Source: JALZCH01 sp036387135 (GTDB lineage Bacteria > Acidobacteriota > Blastocatellia > Pyrinomonadales > Pyrinomonadaceae). Taken from it: 64,000 nucleotides of DNA. The position numbers and the translations under genes were made by a program. The stretch lies in assembly GCA_036387135.1 (NCBI GenBank), contig DASVUH010000062.1, positions 62,001-126,000 of the forward strand, given 5' to 3'. This document shows, one piece after another, positions 16,568-24,940 of the stretch; position 1 is the stretch's first letter; every line of letters starts with the position of its first letter. The notes beneath the pieces are model-generated. The model ran no database searches. It saw only the letters and a program-made list of their open reading frames with translations, and had not been told where the DNA came from.

Positions 16568-16631
16568 AAAAGATTTAAAACTAAAATTTCAAATTATGTT
16601 TTGAATTTACAACAAAACCGCAAACAGAAAA

Positions 16632-16662
16632 AATGCGGATTGAAATGAGTCCAATCCGCATT
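16632..16662 (-). terminator. hairpin between thiS and thiG
   Basis: AATGCGGATTG (16632-16642) pairs perfectly with CAATCCGCATT (16652-16662). Read on the minus strand the stem is followed by a run of T, so it looks like an intrinsic terminator or attenuator that would reduce thiG relative to thiS. Confidence 0.6.
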
Positions 16663-16687
16663 CCGCAATCCACAATTTGTTATTAAA

Positions 16688-16888
16688 TCAACCGCCGCCG
16701 ACGAAATGAACAATTTCGATGCGGTCGTTTTCCCGCAAAACAATATTTCCCCATTCGGCGCGCCGGACGACGGATTGATTTAGCTCGACGGCGACGCGCG
16801 CCGACGCAAGCTCTAAAATTTCCAAGAGCCGCGCGAGATTCGTGTTTTCGGGAATTTGTCGCGTCTCGCCGTTCACAATTACAGTCAT
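16688..16888 (-). CDS. thiS: sulfur carrier protein ThiS
   Basis: 66 residues with the ubiquitin-like fold of ThiS: MTVIVNGETRQIPENTNLAR at the N-terminus, VAVELNQSVVRRAEW in the middle and the Gly-Gly tail (IVHFVGGG) that becomes the thiocarboxylate sulfur donor. One extra glycine is present at the end. The start codon itself lies within a CAGTCAT unit that continues the upstream CAGTTAA heptamer array, so the repeat sets the 5' context, and no clear Shine-Dalgarno sequence is present. Confidence 0.93.
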   Translation of the reverse strand: MTVIVNGETRQIPENTNLARLLEILELASARVAVELNQSVVRRAEWGNIVLRENDRIEIVHFVGGG

Positions 16889-16963
16889 CAGTTAACAGTT
16901 AACAGTTAACAGTTAATTTTGACAAATATCTGATAATTGTTGATTGATGACTGATAACTGTTT
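16889..16963. repeat. heptamer repeat (unit CAGTTAA) with decayed inverted arm
   Basis: Four CAGTTAA heptamers start at the base after the thiS ATG. The opposite arm (about 16930-16962: TGATAAT, TGTTGAT, TGATGAC, TGATAAC, TGTT) is an inverted, mutated version. The array fills the whole gap to the upstream gene's stop and looks like an older, decaying copy of the same architecture. Confidence 0.8.
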
Positions 16964-17881
16964 TCAGCCTTGATTGATAATTCGTCTCAGTTCGACTTCT
17001 TCATCCTCAACTATCGCGCGCACAAGCAGCGCGGCGCGCCCGGAACGAAAATGCGGAAGCTGGAGTGTAACCGCTGCCGTTCCCTTTTTTCCGGTTCTGG
17101 CGTGAAAAATCAGCGGGCGAAATGACGAGCCTAGAACTTTAACCATTATTTCGACGCCCGCGAGCGGGATATAAATATCGTTGGTGACTTGAATTTTTAA
17201 TTCAACGCGGTCGCCGCCTCGATATTCGCGTTCTTCAAAAAGCCGGATGTTGATTAAGCTCGGCTCCAAATCTTCTTTCGTCGGTTCGATTTCGCCGAGC
17301 TGCGCGCGCAGCAAAGCCGGCGTTTGCGGCATCTCGACCGGCTCGTCAAACCCGGTTTCAAGCTGAACATCGTCGGTTGCGTCAACCACTTCGACCGGAA
17401 TTTCCAGCAGCGGCTCGATTGTTTCAACCACTTCCGCAATCATCAACGGAGTCGTGACAATCTCGGCAAACGGGATCGGCGGCTCAACCGCCGTGACGAT
17501 TTCGACTGATTCAATTGTTTCAAAGACTTCTTTTTTGCGCGCGCCGCGTCTTTCAATTTTTTGGCTTTGCTCGGCTTTTCCGTTTTTTCCAGTTTTCTCC
17601 TCCGCCGGTTCACGAATGCTCATCCGCTTTAGATCGTCAACTCGTCCTTGACTGATGGCGGCGCAAATTAATTTGTGCTGGCGGTTAAGCCGGTCGGTTA
17701 AAGTTTTTTCATCGAAACCGGTAGCGATAAGATCGTCATACGGCGAGCGCTTGCTGGCGAGAATCTCGCCGCCCGCATAAACGAGCGACAATATCAGAGG
17801 GCTGTCCAGACCTTTGTCTTCGGTCTGGACGTGATAAGTCACGCCGCCATATTCGATGTCTGTGTTGAATCCGGTTATCAC
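16964..17881 (-). CDS. conserved hypothetical protein, acidic linker and beta-sandwich C-terminus
   Basis: 305 residues; I do not recognise the family. The N-terminal ~85 residues (MITGFNTDIEYGGVTYHVQTED, LSLVYAGGEILASKR) look like a small folded domain. Residues ~90-205 are a low-complexity Glu/Val/Pro-rich linker. The last ~95 residues (REYRGGDRVELKIQVTND, FHARTGKKGTAAVTLQLP) read like an Ig-like or carboxypeptidase-regulatory beta sandwich. No signal peptide or membrane segment. It is transcribed toward thiS across a heptamer repeat; a hairpin sits in its leader. Confidence 0.7.
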   Translation of the reverse strand: MITGFNTDIEYGGVTYHVQTEDKGLDSPLILSLVYAGGEILASKRSPYDDLIATGFDEKTLTDRLNRQHKLICAAISQGRVDDLKRMSIREPAEEKTGKNGKAEQSQKIERRGARKKEVFETIESVEIVTAVEPPIPFAEIVTTPLMIAEVVETIEPLLEIPVEVVDATDDVQLETGFDEPVEMPQTPALLRAQLGEIEPTKEDLEPSLINIRLFEEREYRGGDRVELKIQVTNDIYIPLAGVEIMVKVLGSSFRPLIFHARTGKKGTAAVTLQLPHFRSGRAALLVRAIVEDEEVELRRIINQG

Positions 17882-17915
17882 GTTTGGTTAAAGAGGTGCG
17901 CTGCCTGCGGGGACG

Positions 17916-17938
17916 CTGAAGGCGGAAAAAGCCTTCAG
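17916..17938. promoter_or_regulatory. hairpin in leader of the 16964-17881 gene
   Basis: CTGAAGGC (17916-17923) and GCCTTCAG (17931-17938) form an 8-bp stem with a 7-base loop, 35 bases upstream of the minus-strand start codon. Role unknown; it does not match a TPP riboswitch. Confidence 0.4.
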
Positions 17939-18013
17939 ACAAAGTTTACACAGCCTTTTTACGCCGGTCAATAAAGTTTGTATTTCTATTATTTATTTCA
18001 AAAATTTTCTTGC

Positions 18014-18042
18014 TTGACAGCTTTGCGGGGTTAAACTACGAT
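18014..18042 (+). promoter_or_regulatory. sigma-70-type promoter of the nuo operon
   Basis: TTGACA (18014-18019), 17-base spacer, TACGAT (18037-18042). Predicted start near 18049, giving a leader of about 90 bases that contains the palindrome CCTTGTGCAAGG (18046-18057). It is the only good promoter seen ahead of nuoA. Confidence 0.65.
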
Positions 18043-18138
18043 TGCCCTTGTGCAAGGTTTCTCAAACTCTAAAAGTTGTAATTTCTGCCGATTTTTAGCA
18101 CAATAGAAGTGTACTTTTAGATAAATTATGGAGGCTCA

Positions 18139-18702
18139 ATGAACGAGTTCCGGCTGAGCGATTACGTTCCGATTGTAATTATGTTCATCGTGGCAGGCGG
18201 TTTTGCAGTCACGAATATTTTGCTGACGCAGCTTTTCGGTCCTCGTAAATCAACGCGGACAAAGCTGATGCCTTACGAGAGCGGCAAAGACCCGGTCGGT
18301 TCGGCGCGAGAACGCTTTTCGATCAAATTTTACAGCGTTGCCGTTGATTTTCTGCTGTTCGATTTGGAAGTTTTGTTCCTGATTCCGTTTGCGGTCGCCT
18401 TTAAAGCTCTACTCGCCGCCGGATTTTGGGTTTACGGCGTTCCGGCTTATACGGCAGTGATGATTTTCGTATTTATGGTCGTCGTCGGATTTATTTACGC
18501 CTGGAAAAAAGGCACATTCGATTGGAGCTTGCAGGCTCGCGCCGAAGCCCGCGCCGAAGGCAAGGCTATGGCAGCAGAACGCAAAAAACGACTTCGCTCG
18601 ATGCCGAAAGACCGCCCGCTGCCGCTCGGAACTCCGACAAATCCGGGCAGCCGAGTACCGGCGGTTGTTTCCGATCCGACTCTTGTTTCAGCCGGTAAAT
18701 AA
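18139..18702 (+). CDS. nuoA: NADH-quinone oxidoreductase subunit A
   Basis: 187 residues. Membrane subunit of complex I. Three transmembrane helices are visible (about 10-32, 72-95, 97-120), with the conserved loop YESGKDPVGSARERFSIKFY and the acidic helix FDLEVLFLIPFAVAF. The C-terminal ~60 residues (from about 128) form a charged, Ala/Arg-rich then Pro-rich extension beyond the usual ~120-residue NuoA. TATGGAGGC before ATG is a strong ribosome site. First gene of the nuo run; nuoB follows 18 bases later. Confidence 0.95.
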   Translation: MNEFRLSDYVPIVIMFIVAGGFAVTNILLTQLFGPRKSTRTKLMPYESGKDPVGSARERFSIKFYSVAVDFLLFDLEVLFLIPFAVAFKALLAAGFWVYGVPAYTAVMIFVFMVVVGFIYAWKKGTFDWSLQARAEARAEGKAMAAERKKRLRSMPKDRPLPLGTPTNPGSRVPAVVSDPTLVSAGK

Positions 18703-18720
18703 TGTGGGAGGTTTAATAAT

Positions 18721-19356
18721 ATGGGTTTAGAAAATAAAATTGCAGAATCCTTACCGGAAGTTTTAACCGTACAGCTTGACGCTGTAGTGAATTGGGCGCG
18801 CAAAAATTCTTTGTGGCCGGCTACGTTTGGCTTGGCTTGTTGCGCGATTGAAATGATGAACACTGTTTCATCGCGTCACGATCTTTCGCGTTTCGGCGCG
18901 GAAACGTTTCGCGCCAGCCCGCGCCAGGCTGACGTGATGATTGTTTCGGGGCGAGTTTCCAGAAAAATGGCTCCGGTTTTGCGGCGAATTTACGACCAGA
19001 TGCCGGAACCGAAATGGGTTATTTCAATGGGCGCTTGCGCGACGACGGGCGGCGTTTTCGATAATTACGCGATTGTGCAGGGCGTGGACAAAATCGTTCC
19101 GGTTGACGTTTACGTGCCGGGATGTCCGCCGCGACCTGAAATGTTGATTCACGGAATTATGATGTTGCAGGAAAAGATTATGAAGGAGAAAATGCGCGAC
19201 CGCCGCGATGTGCCGGAAGTAGAAGCGCGTGCGGCGATTGCGCCCGGAACTTTGCCTGTGACGATGAACGCGCAAGATGAAGAAAATGCGCCGAGAACGG
19301 GAATATCGCGTCCCTATTCTATTGCCGCGCGCCATGAGCGTCGCCGCACTTCTTAA
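18721..19356 (+). CDS. nuoB: NADH-quinone oxidoreductase subunit B
   Basis: 211 residues. Peripheral-arm subunit carrying cluster N2. The four Cys ligands are visible: the tandem pair in GLACCAIEMM (about residue 41), one in GACATTGGVF (about 103) and one in VPGCPPRPE (about 133). The C-terminal ~45 residues after RRDVPEVEARA extend beyond the usual core and look disordered. Complex I should depend on NuoI to pass electrons to N2, but no nuoI is present in this cluster. Confidence 0.97.
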   Translation: MGLENKIAESLPEVLTVQLDAVVNWARKNSLWPATFGLACCAIEMMNTVSSRHDLSRFGAETFRASPRQADVMIVSGRVSRKMAPVLRRIYDQMPEPKWVISMGACATTGGVFDNYAIVQGVDKIVPVDVYVPGCPPRPEMLIHGIMMLQEKIMKEKMRDRRDVPEVEARAAIAPGTLPVTMNAQDEENAPRTGISRPYSIAARHERRRTS

Positions 19357-19424
19357 AAGCGAGCAGTAAACGTAAAGCGGCGAGCAGTTTTAAAACGCTA
19401 GCCGCTTTTTATTTGTAATATTTT

Positions 19425-19937
19425 ATGGCTGAAAATGTTGCTGTCGAACAAAACCCGAAAACAGCCGCGCTCATCGCGCTGGCAAACGGGCTGAAACAGG
19501 AAAACCCGGTTTGGGTGACGCGAATCGTTAACGCGCTCGATGAAGTGACGGTTTTCGTTCCGCGCGAAAATATTGTTGATGTTTGCTGGTTTTTAAAAAC
19601 GCGGCATCAATTCGATATGCTCATGGATTTGAACGGCAATGATCTCGGCGCGGAAGAAGAGCCGCGTTTTGAAGTCATTTATCATTTATTTTCGACCAAA
19701 ACTTATCAGCGGATTCGTTTGAAGGTTTTGCTCTCGGACGAGGACCCGCACGTGAACACGGTCACGACGGTTTGGCGCACGGCGGACTGGCACGAGCGCG
19801 AAACATACGATATGTTCGGCGTGATTTTCGACGGACACCCCGATTTGCGGCGCATTTTGCTGCCTTCGGATTTCGACGGACACGCTTTGCGAAAAGATTA
19901 TCCGCTGCGCGGTTTTGAACCGTACAGCTTAAGCTAA
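19425..19937 (+). CDS. nuoC: NADH-quinone oxidoreductase subunit C
   Basis: 170 residues, 30-kDa-type subunit, separate from NuoD here. Family signature near the C-terminus: ERETYDMFGVIFDGHPDLRR followed by LPSDFDGHALRKDYPLRG. No cofactors; it forms part of the quinone-proximal arm. The start is ATG 19425. It ends directly at a heptamer palindrome that fills the gap to nuoD. Confidence 0.96.
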   Translation: MAENVAVEQNPKTAALIALANGLKQENPVWVTRIVNALDEVTVFVPRENIVDVCWFLKTRHQFDMLMDLNGNDLGAEEEPRFEVIYHLFSTKTYQRIRLKVLLSDEDPHVNTVTTVWRTADWHERETYDMFGVIFDGHPDLRRILLPSDFDGHALRKDYPLRGFEPYSLS

Positions 19938-20007
19938 TTTTGGATTTTAGATTTTGGATTTTAGATTTTTCTTCAATCCAAAATCGCAAATCCAAAATCT
20001 AAAATCG
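19938..20007. repeat. heptamer palindrome between nuoC and nuoD (TTTTGGA/TTTTAGA)
   Basis: Alternating TTTTGGA and TTTTAGA units begin immediately after the nuoC stop codon; TCCAAAA/TCTAAAA units answer on the right up to two bases before the nuoD ATG (20010). It would form a hairpin of roughly 28 bp with a short loop and leaves nuoD without a recognisable Shine-Dalgarno sequence. Confidence 0.92.
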
Positions 20008-20009
20008 AG

Positions 20010-21236
20010 ATGACTCCGACAATTGGAACAGAATCGCCATATGAAGTTTTAGACCGACCGCTTGAGTCGCAGATGACGCTTTCGTTCGGTCCGCAGCATC
20101 CTTCGACGCACGGCGTTTTGCGGCTCGAACTGGTTTTGGACGGCGAACTGATCGTCAAAAACATTCCCGACATCGGTTATCTGCACACGGGAATGGAAAA
20201 GCTGTTCGAGTATAAAAAATATCAGCAAGGCATCGTTATCACCGACCGGATGGATTATTTAAATCCGCTCGGCAACAACCTTGTTTACGTGATGGCGGCG
20301 GAAAAGCTGCTGCAAATCGAAATTCCCGAACGTGCCCAGACGATTCGCGTTTTGATGTGCGAATTGCAGCGTATCGCTTCGCATATGGTTTGGCTCGGCA
20401 CGCACGCGCTCGACATCGGTGCGATGTCGGTTTTCTTTTATTGTTTCCGGCAGCGCGAAAAGATTTTGAACTTGATCGAAGCGTGTTCGGGCGGGCGGAT
20501 GACGCCGAGTTATTTCCGCATCGGCGGCGTGATGATGGATTTGCCGGCGGGTTTTGAACGCCGCTGCAAACAGTTTTTGGATGGCTTTCCCGATGCGCTC
20601 GCTGAATTTAATACGCTGCTCACCGGAAATAAGATTTTCCAAACCCGCACGATGGGCGTCGGCGTAATCAACGGCGAAGACGCGATTGATTGGGGTTTAA
20701 CGGGACCTTGTTTGCGTGGGAGCGGAGTTAATATTGACGTTCGTCGGACGAATCCTTATTCGAGTTACGAAACTTACGATTTTGAGATTCCGACCGAACC
20801 TGACGGCGATGTCTGGTCGCGCTATATGGTTAGAATGCGCGAGCTGAAAGAAAGCTGGAAGATTTGCCGCCAAGCCCTGGAAAGAGTGGAAAAAATGAAG
20901 GGCAAGCCGGTCAAAGCGGACGCTCCGAAAGTCGTGCTGCCCGACCGCGAAGATATGAAAGTTCATATGGACGCGCTGATTCACCACTTTTTGATTGTCG
21001 CCGAAGGCTTTCACGTTCCGCCGGGCGAAGTTTACGTGCCGATTGAAGGCTCGAAGGGTGAGCTTGGCTGTTATATGAAATCCGACGGATCGCCGAAACC
21101 GTGGCGCGTTCATTTCCGCGGTCCGAGTTTTATAAATCTGCAGGCTCTGCCCGTTATGAGCGAAGGCGAAATGGTTGCCGACGTGGTGGCGATTATCGGT
21201 TCGATTGATATTGTGTTGGGAGAAATTGACCGCTAA
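20010..21236 (+). CDS. nuoD: NADH-quinone oxidoreductase subunit D
   Basis: 408 residues, 49-kDa subunit lining the quinone site. Diagnostic strings: SFGPQHPSTHGVLRLELVLD (about 27-46), DIGYLHTGMEKLFEYK and DRMDYLNPLGNN with the conserved His/Tyr region that binds the quinone head group, and a C-terminal IGSIDIVLGEIDR. Full length. It is followed not by nuoE but by two TonB_C-domain genes (51-base gap to the first). Confidence 0.98.
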   Translation: MTPTIGTESPYEVLDRPLESQMTLSFGPQHPSTHGVLRLELVLDGELIVKNIPDIGYLHTGMEKLFEYKKYQQGIVITDRMDYLNPLGNNLVYVMAAEKLLQIEIPERAQTIRVLMCELQRIASHMVWLGTHALDIGAMSVFFYCFRQREKILNLIEACSGGRMTPSYFRIGGVMMDLPAGFERRCKQFLDGFPDALAEFNTLLTGNKIFQTRTMGVGVINGEDAIDWGLTGPCLRGSGVNIDVRRTNPYSSYETYDFEIPTEPDGDVWSRYMVRMRELKESWKICRQALERVEKMKGKPVKADAPKVVLPDREDMKVHMDALIHHFLIVAEGFHVPPGEVYVPIEGSKGELGCYMKSDGSPKPWRVHFRGPSFINLQALPVMSEGEMVADVVAIIGSIDIVLGEIDR

Positions 21237-21287
21237 TTTTTAAAGCGAAAGTTTTTTAAATTTACCGGCATTGCAAAGAAGCAATTT

Positions 21288-22322
21288 ATGAAATTTCGGG
21301 CAAAAACGAATTTATTTTTTATTGCAATGCTATTTCTCTGCGGTCAATTATCGGCAATTGCCCAAAATCAGTTTGAAGATATAAGTAATGGAGCATCTGT
21401 CTTCGTTTTTCAAAAAACTTCAAATCTGCCGAGAGATGCCGCTTCTCAGAGTGCGGCAAGAGATGGAATTGGTCAAAGAGTAAAAGGATACGAAAGAAGG
21501 CGCGTGATTAAAGCCAAAAAGCAAGCCCCGGCTGCGCCCGCTTTAAGTCAAAATCGAAATCGCAGCAAGCCCGTACCTGCTGTGGTAGCCGAGCCGATTG
21601 CGCCGGAAGATTGGATTAACGAAGAAGCCGACCTGGCGATTGAAGAAAGAAAAATTGCCGATGACGAGCCGTTATTGTTTCTCTCGAAAGGTTATTTGAA
21701 TTCAAAAATCGAGTTTTGCGAATCGCCGCTGTTTCCCGACGATGCGCGAAGAGCCAAACTAAAACAAGTTAGGCAAAGAATTTCGGTGACGATTGGAAAA
21801 TACGGCGGCGTTTTGGACGCGCAGGTTATTGAAGGCGATCCGATATTTCGCAGCGCCGTTTATAAATCGCTGCAAAGTTTGAGATTCCGCGAAACTAGTT
21901 TTATGGGTCAGCCGGTGAGAATTCAGGGAATACTTGATTTTACTCAAACGCCTGCAAATGACATTTTGTGCAAAGTTGCCGATAAAGAAGCGGAAATACC
22001 GACGGTGATTGACGGGGGAATTTTAAACGAGCACGCAAAATCGTGCGAAATTCCAAATTTCCCGTCTGACGCGAAAGCCGCCGGACTTAAATCAGTAACG
22101 GCGAGAGTTCAGGTAATTATTGACGAAAAAGGCAATGTAGTTTACGCTGCGCCGTTTGACGGTCATCCGGCATTTGGTGAAGCTGCTGCAAAAACCGTGC
22201 GAAAAGCGACGTTTCCTGTTTCGTCAATTATCAAACAGCCCGTAAAAGTTAAGGGCATAATGGTTTTCACGCAAACGCCGAACAATGACAGTTCGTGCAA
22301 AACGGTCGTCTCTGATGAATAA
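21288..22322 (+). CDS. exported protein with two TonB C-terminal-like domains
   Basis: 344 residues. The N-terminal signal peptide (NLFFIAMLFLCGQLSAIAQ) points to export. A basic, low-complexity segment (about 55-105) precedes two tandem beta-alpha-beta modules of the TonB_C type, about residues 133-225 and 245-338. Each shows the pattern 'F-P-x-D-A-R/K ... V-x-V-x-I-x-x-x-G-x-V-x-x-A ... G-x-P/H-x-F-x-x-A' and a 'VF/DFTQTP' ending. No Pro-rich energy-transducer region or ExbB/D contact helix is clear, so it is not a classical TonB. It interrupts the nuo cluster between nuoD and nuoE; the reason is unknown. Confidence 0.75.
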   Translation: MKFRAKTNLFFIAMLFLCGQLSAIAQNQFEDISNGASVFVFQKTSNLPRDAASQSAARDGIGQRVKGYERRRVIKAKKQAPAAPALSQNRNRSKPVPAVVAEPIAPEDWINEEADLAIEERKIADDEPLLFLSKGYLNSKIEFCESPLFPDDARRAKLKQVRQRISVTIGKYGGVLDAQVIEGDPIFRSAVYKSLQSLRFRETSFMGQPVRIQGILDFTQTPANDILCKVADKEAEIPTVIDGGILNEHAKSCEIPNFPSDAKAAGLKSVTARVQVIIDEKGNVVYAAPFDGHPAFGEAAAKTVRKATFPVSSIIKQPVKVKGIMVFTQTPNNDSSCKTVVSDE

Positions 22323-22328
22323 CTACGA

Positions 22329-23066
22329 ATGATCAAAATGAAAGCACATTTAACAAAATTTACTCTGTTCTTAATTTTCGGGATTGTATCTTCAATTTCG
22401 GTTTTAGGTCAGAACAATATATGTTCTTTGCAGTTAAATGTTCTTGAATTTAATTTGGACAAGCAAATTCAAAATGCCGATAACGTAAAAGTGATTTTAA
22501 AGGAAGAAGATTCAAAAAAGGCTATTGAAGCGTCTTCGTTTTCTCAAATGCCGCAGTTTACGAATTTAACTGCTGGAAAATATAAAGTTGAATTAATTAA
22601 AGACGGAGCTAAGCGAAGAGAAAAAACTATTGAACTTGATTGTAACTTAGCTGACAAAAACGGTATTACTCATACAAACATTTATTTGTGGGGTAAGGAT
22701 ATAAAAGAGTTTTCCAATAATAAAAGGGGCGGCGTGCAATTTGTGCAGGGTGATTCGACAGTAGAATTTTCCAAAGCAAATTGTCCGAATAATTCAGATA
22801 AATGTGAGTTAAACAAAGGGGCTATTGATTTAGTTGCTCCTGCTTATCCGCCTGCGGCAAGAGCGGTTAATGCTTCGGGTATAGTAAACGTTCAGGCAAC
22901 AATTGATGAAGATGGAAATATAGTTTCTGCATTAGTAGTTGACGGTCACCCGTTGCTTCGCGCCGCTGCTGTCAAAGCGGCATTAAAATCCAAATTTCAG
23001 CCGACTTTGTTGGAGAATAGTCCTGTTAGAGTTACAGGAATTATTGTTTATAACTTTAATCTGTAA
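22329..23066 (+). CDS. exported protein with one TonB_C domain
   Basis: 245 residues. A signal peptide (TLFLIFGIVSSISVLGQ, after MKAHLTKF) is followed by an unfamiliar N-terminal beta-rich region with an early Cys, then one TonB_C-like module (about 165-245: APAYPPAARAVNASGIVNVQ, DGHPLLRAAAVKAALKSKF). Noticeably more AT-rich than the nuo genes around it, suggesting separate acquisition. Start alternatives at ATG 22329 and 22335 are both plausible. It lies 6 bases after the two-domain protein and 17 bases before nuoE. Confidence 0.72.
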   Translation: MIKMKAHLTKFTLFLIFGIVSSISVLGQNNICSLQLNVLEFNLDKQIQNADNVKVILKEEDSKKAIEASSFSQMPQFTNLTAGKYKVELIKDGAKRREKTIELDCNLADKNGITHTNIYLWGKDIKEFSNNKRGGVQFVQGDSTVEFSKANCPNNSDKCELNKGAIDLVAPAYPPAARAVNASGIVNVQATIDEDGNIVSALVVDGHPLLRAAAVKAALKSKFQPTLLENSPVRVTGIIVYNFNL

Positions 23067-23083
23067 TAAAAATTTAAGGAACG

Positions 23084-23593
23084 ATGAATTTAACACCGCA
23101 AGATGCAGCAAAAGAAATGGCGACTTTTTCGCCTGCTGTTGATGCTGAGGTAGCAAAACACATTACGAAATATCCGCCGGAAAGAAAGCGTTCGGCGATA
23201 TTGCCGCTGCTTTTTATCGTGCAGCGCGAGCGCGGTTATATTGACGAGCCGGGCGTGGCTTATGTCGCGCACAAGCTTGATTTGGAAATGGTTGACGTGT
23301 GGGAAACCGCGACGTTTTACTCGATGTTCAATCTCAAACAGATTGGGCGTCACCATATTCAGATTTGCAAAACGCTCTCGTGCAAAATTATGGGCGAGCC
23401 GGAAATCACCGATCACGTTTGCAGTAAATTGGGAATAAATCCCGGCGAAACAACGCCCGACGGTAAATTTACGATTTCGCTCGTTGAATGCCTCGGCTCT
23501 TGCGGCACCGCGCCGATGTTTCAGATCGGTTTTGATTATTATGAGGATTTGACGACAGAAAAAGTTGATCAAATTTTGGATTCGTTAAAATAG
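23084..23593 (+). CDS. nuoE: NADH-quinone oxidoreductase subunit E
   Basis: 169 residues, 24-kDa subunit with a [2Fe-2S] cluster (N1a). The ligands are visible in QICKTLSCKIMG (two Cys, about residues 100-106) and in CLGSCGTAPMF (two Cys, about 137-141). The preceding ETATFYSMFN is a family hallmark. It is the first gene after the TonB_C pair and sits 5 bases before nuoF, so the NADH-dehydrogenase module (nuoE-F-G) stays together. Confidence 0.97.
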   Translation: MNLTPQDAAKEMATFSPAVDAEVAKHITKYPPERKRSAILPLLFIVQRERGYIDEPGVAYVAHKLDLEMVDVWETATFYSMFNLKQIGRHHIQICKTLSCKIMGEPEITDHVCSKLGINPGETTPDGKFTISLVECLGSCGTAPMFQIGFDYYEDLTTEKVDQILDSLK

Positions 23594-23598
23594 CTTTT

Positions 23599-24921
23599 AT
23601 GAGAATCGAAGCAATAGGATGTGAGCCGTTACAGCTTAAGCGAGTTCATTTGAAAGACTCGCACACGCTCAAGGTTTATCAGGACAACGGCGGTTATCAA
23701 AGTTTGAAGAAAGCGTTGAATATGTCTGCCGACGACATCATCAACGAAGTCAAAGCGTCTGCTCTGCGCGGTCGCGGCGGCGCGGGTTTTCCGACCGGAA
23801 TGAAATGGTCGTTCGTTCCGAGAACTTCGCCGAAACCGAAATACATCGTCTGCAACGCCGACGAATCAGAACCCGGCACTTTTAAAGACCGCTATTTGAT
23901 GGAGCGCGACCCCCACGCCTTGATTGAAGGAATGCTGATTGCGGCTTACGCGCTCGGTTCGCAGGCTTGCTACATTTACACGCGCGGCGAATATAAATAT
24001 TTGATTGATATTTGCGATGTCGCCATCGAAGAAGCACGCGCCGCCGGGCTGGTCGGGGAAAATATTTTCGGTTCCGATTTTTCGTGCGAAGTCTATACGC
24101 ACACCGGCGCGGGCGCTTACATTTGCGGCGAAGAAACCGCGCTTTTGACTTCTCTGGAAGGTTATCGCGGACATCCGCGAATGAAGCCGCCGTTTCCTGC
24201 CGTCGAAGGTCTTTACGCTTGTCCGACCGTCGTCAACAACGTCGAGACTCTCACGGCTGTTCCGCAGATTATCGAAATGGGCGGGATTGCCTGGCGCGAT
24301 TTGGGAACGGAAAAATCGGGCGGAACAAAGCTCTGGTCAGTTTCAGGTCACGTAAAATATCCGGGCGTTTACGAGCTTCCGATGGGCTACATGGATATGG
24401 AGCGGTTCATTATGGAAGACTGCGGGGGAATGATTAGAGCGGACAAAAAATTAAAAGCCGTGATTCCAGGCGGATCATCCGTCTATATTATGCGCGCCGA
24501 CGATGTGATCGGAAAAAACGTGGCGATGGACTACGAAGGCTTGGTCACCGCCGGTTCGATGGTCGGTTCGGGCGGTTTTATTGTGATGGACGAAACGGTT
24601 GACGTTTTTGAATCCACGAAAAATCTGACCGAGTTTTACAAACACGAATCCTGCGGCTGGTGTACGCCCTGCCGCGAAGGTACGGATTGGATGCTTAAAA
24701 TTTTCAACCGCATCAAGGCGGGCAAAGGCAAACCGGAAGACGCGCAGCTTTTGATTGATCTTTGCGACAACATTGAAGGCAAATCCTTTTGCGGTCTCGG
24801 CGACGCTGCGGCGTGGCCTATTCAAAGTGCGATAAAAAGGTTTCCCGAAGATTTTAGAGCTTGGGTGCTACGGGAAGTTGATCCGAGCCGATTTGCGGCT
24901 CCGGCTGTGACTCATCATTAA
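23599..24921 (+). CDS. nuoF: NADH-quinone oxidoreductase subunit F
   Basis: 440 residues, binds NADH and FMN and carries [4Fe-4S] cluster N3. The nucleotide loop GRGGAGFPTGMKWSF is near residues 54-68, ICGEETALLTSLEG near 176-189 and the cluster motif ESCGWCTPCREGTDW near 350-364, with the fourth Cys in KSFCGLGDAA. Full length. nuoE precedes it by 5 bases; a ribosomal protein Thx gene lies between nuoF and nuoG. Confidence 0.98.
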   Translation: MRIEAIGCEPLQLKRVHLKDSHTLKVYQDNGGYQSLKKALNMSADDIINEVKASALRGRGGAGFPTGMKWSFVPRTSPKPKYIVCNADESEPGTFKDRYLMERDPHALIEGMLIAAYALGSQACYIYTRGEYKYLIDICDVAIEEARAAGLVGENIFGSDFSCEVYTHTGAGAYICGEETALLTSLEGYRGHPRMKPPFPAVEGLYACPTVVNNVETLTAVPQIIEMGGIAWRDLGTEKSGGTKLWSVSGHVKYPGVYELPMGYMDMERFIMEDCGGMIRADKKLKAVIPGGSSVYIMRADDVIGKNVAMDYEGLVTAGSMVGSGGFIVMDETVDVFESTKNLTEFYKHESCGWCTPCREGTDWMLKIFNRIKAGKGKPEDAQLLIDLCDNIEGKSFCGLGDAAAWPIQSAIKRFPEDFRAWVLREVDPSRFAAPAVTHH

Positions 24922-24940
24922 ATTTTATTAGGAGAGAATT

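Noticed and set aside
16889..18138. TPP riboswitch before thiS or the gene upstream
   Set aside because: The leader lacks the conserved TPP-riboswitch core (CTGAGA ... ACCTGA); the spaces hold heptamer repeats and a plain hairpin.
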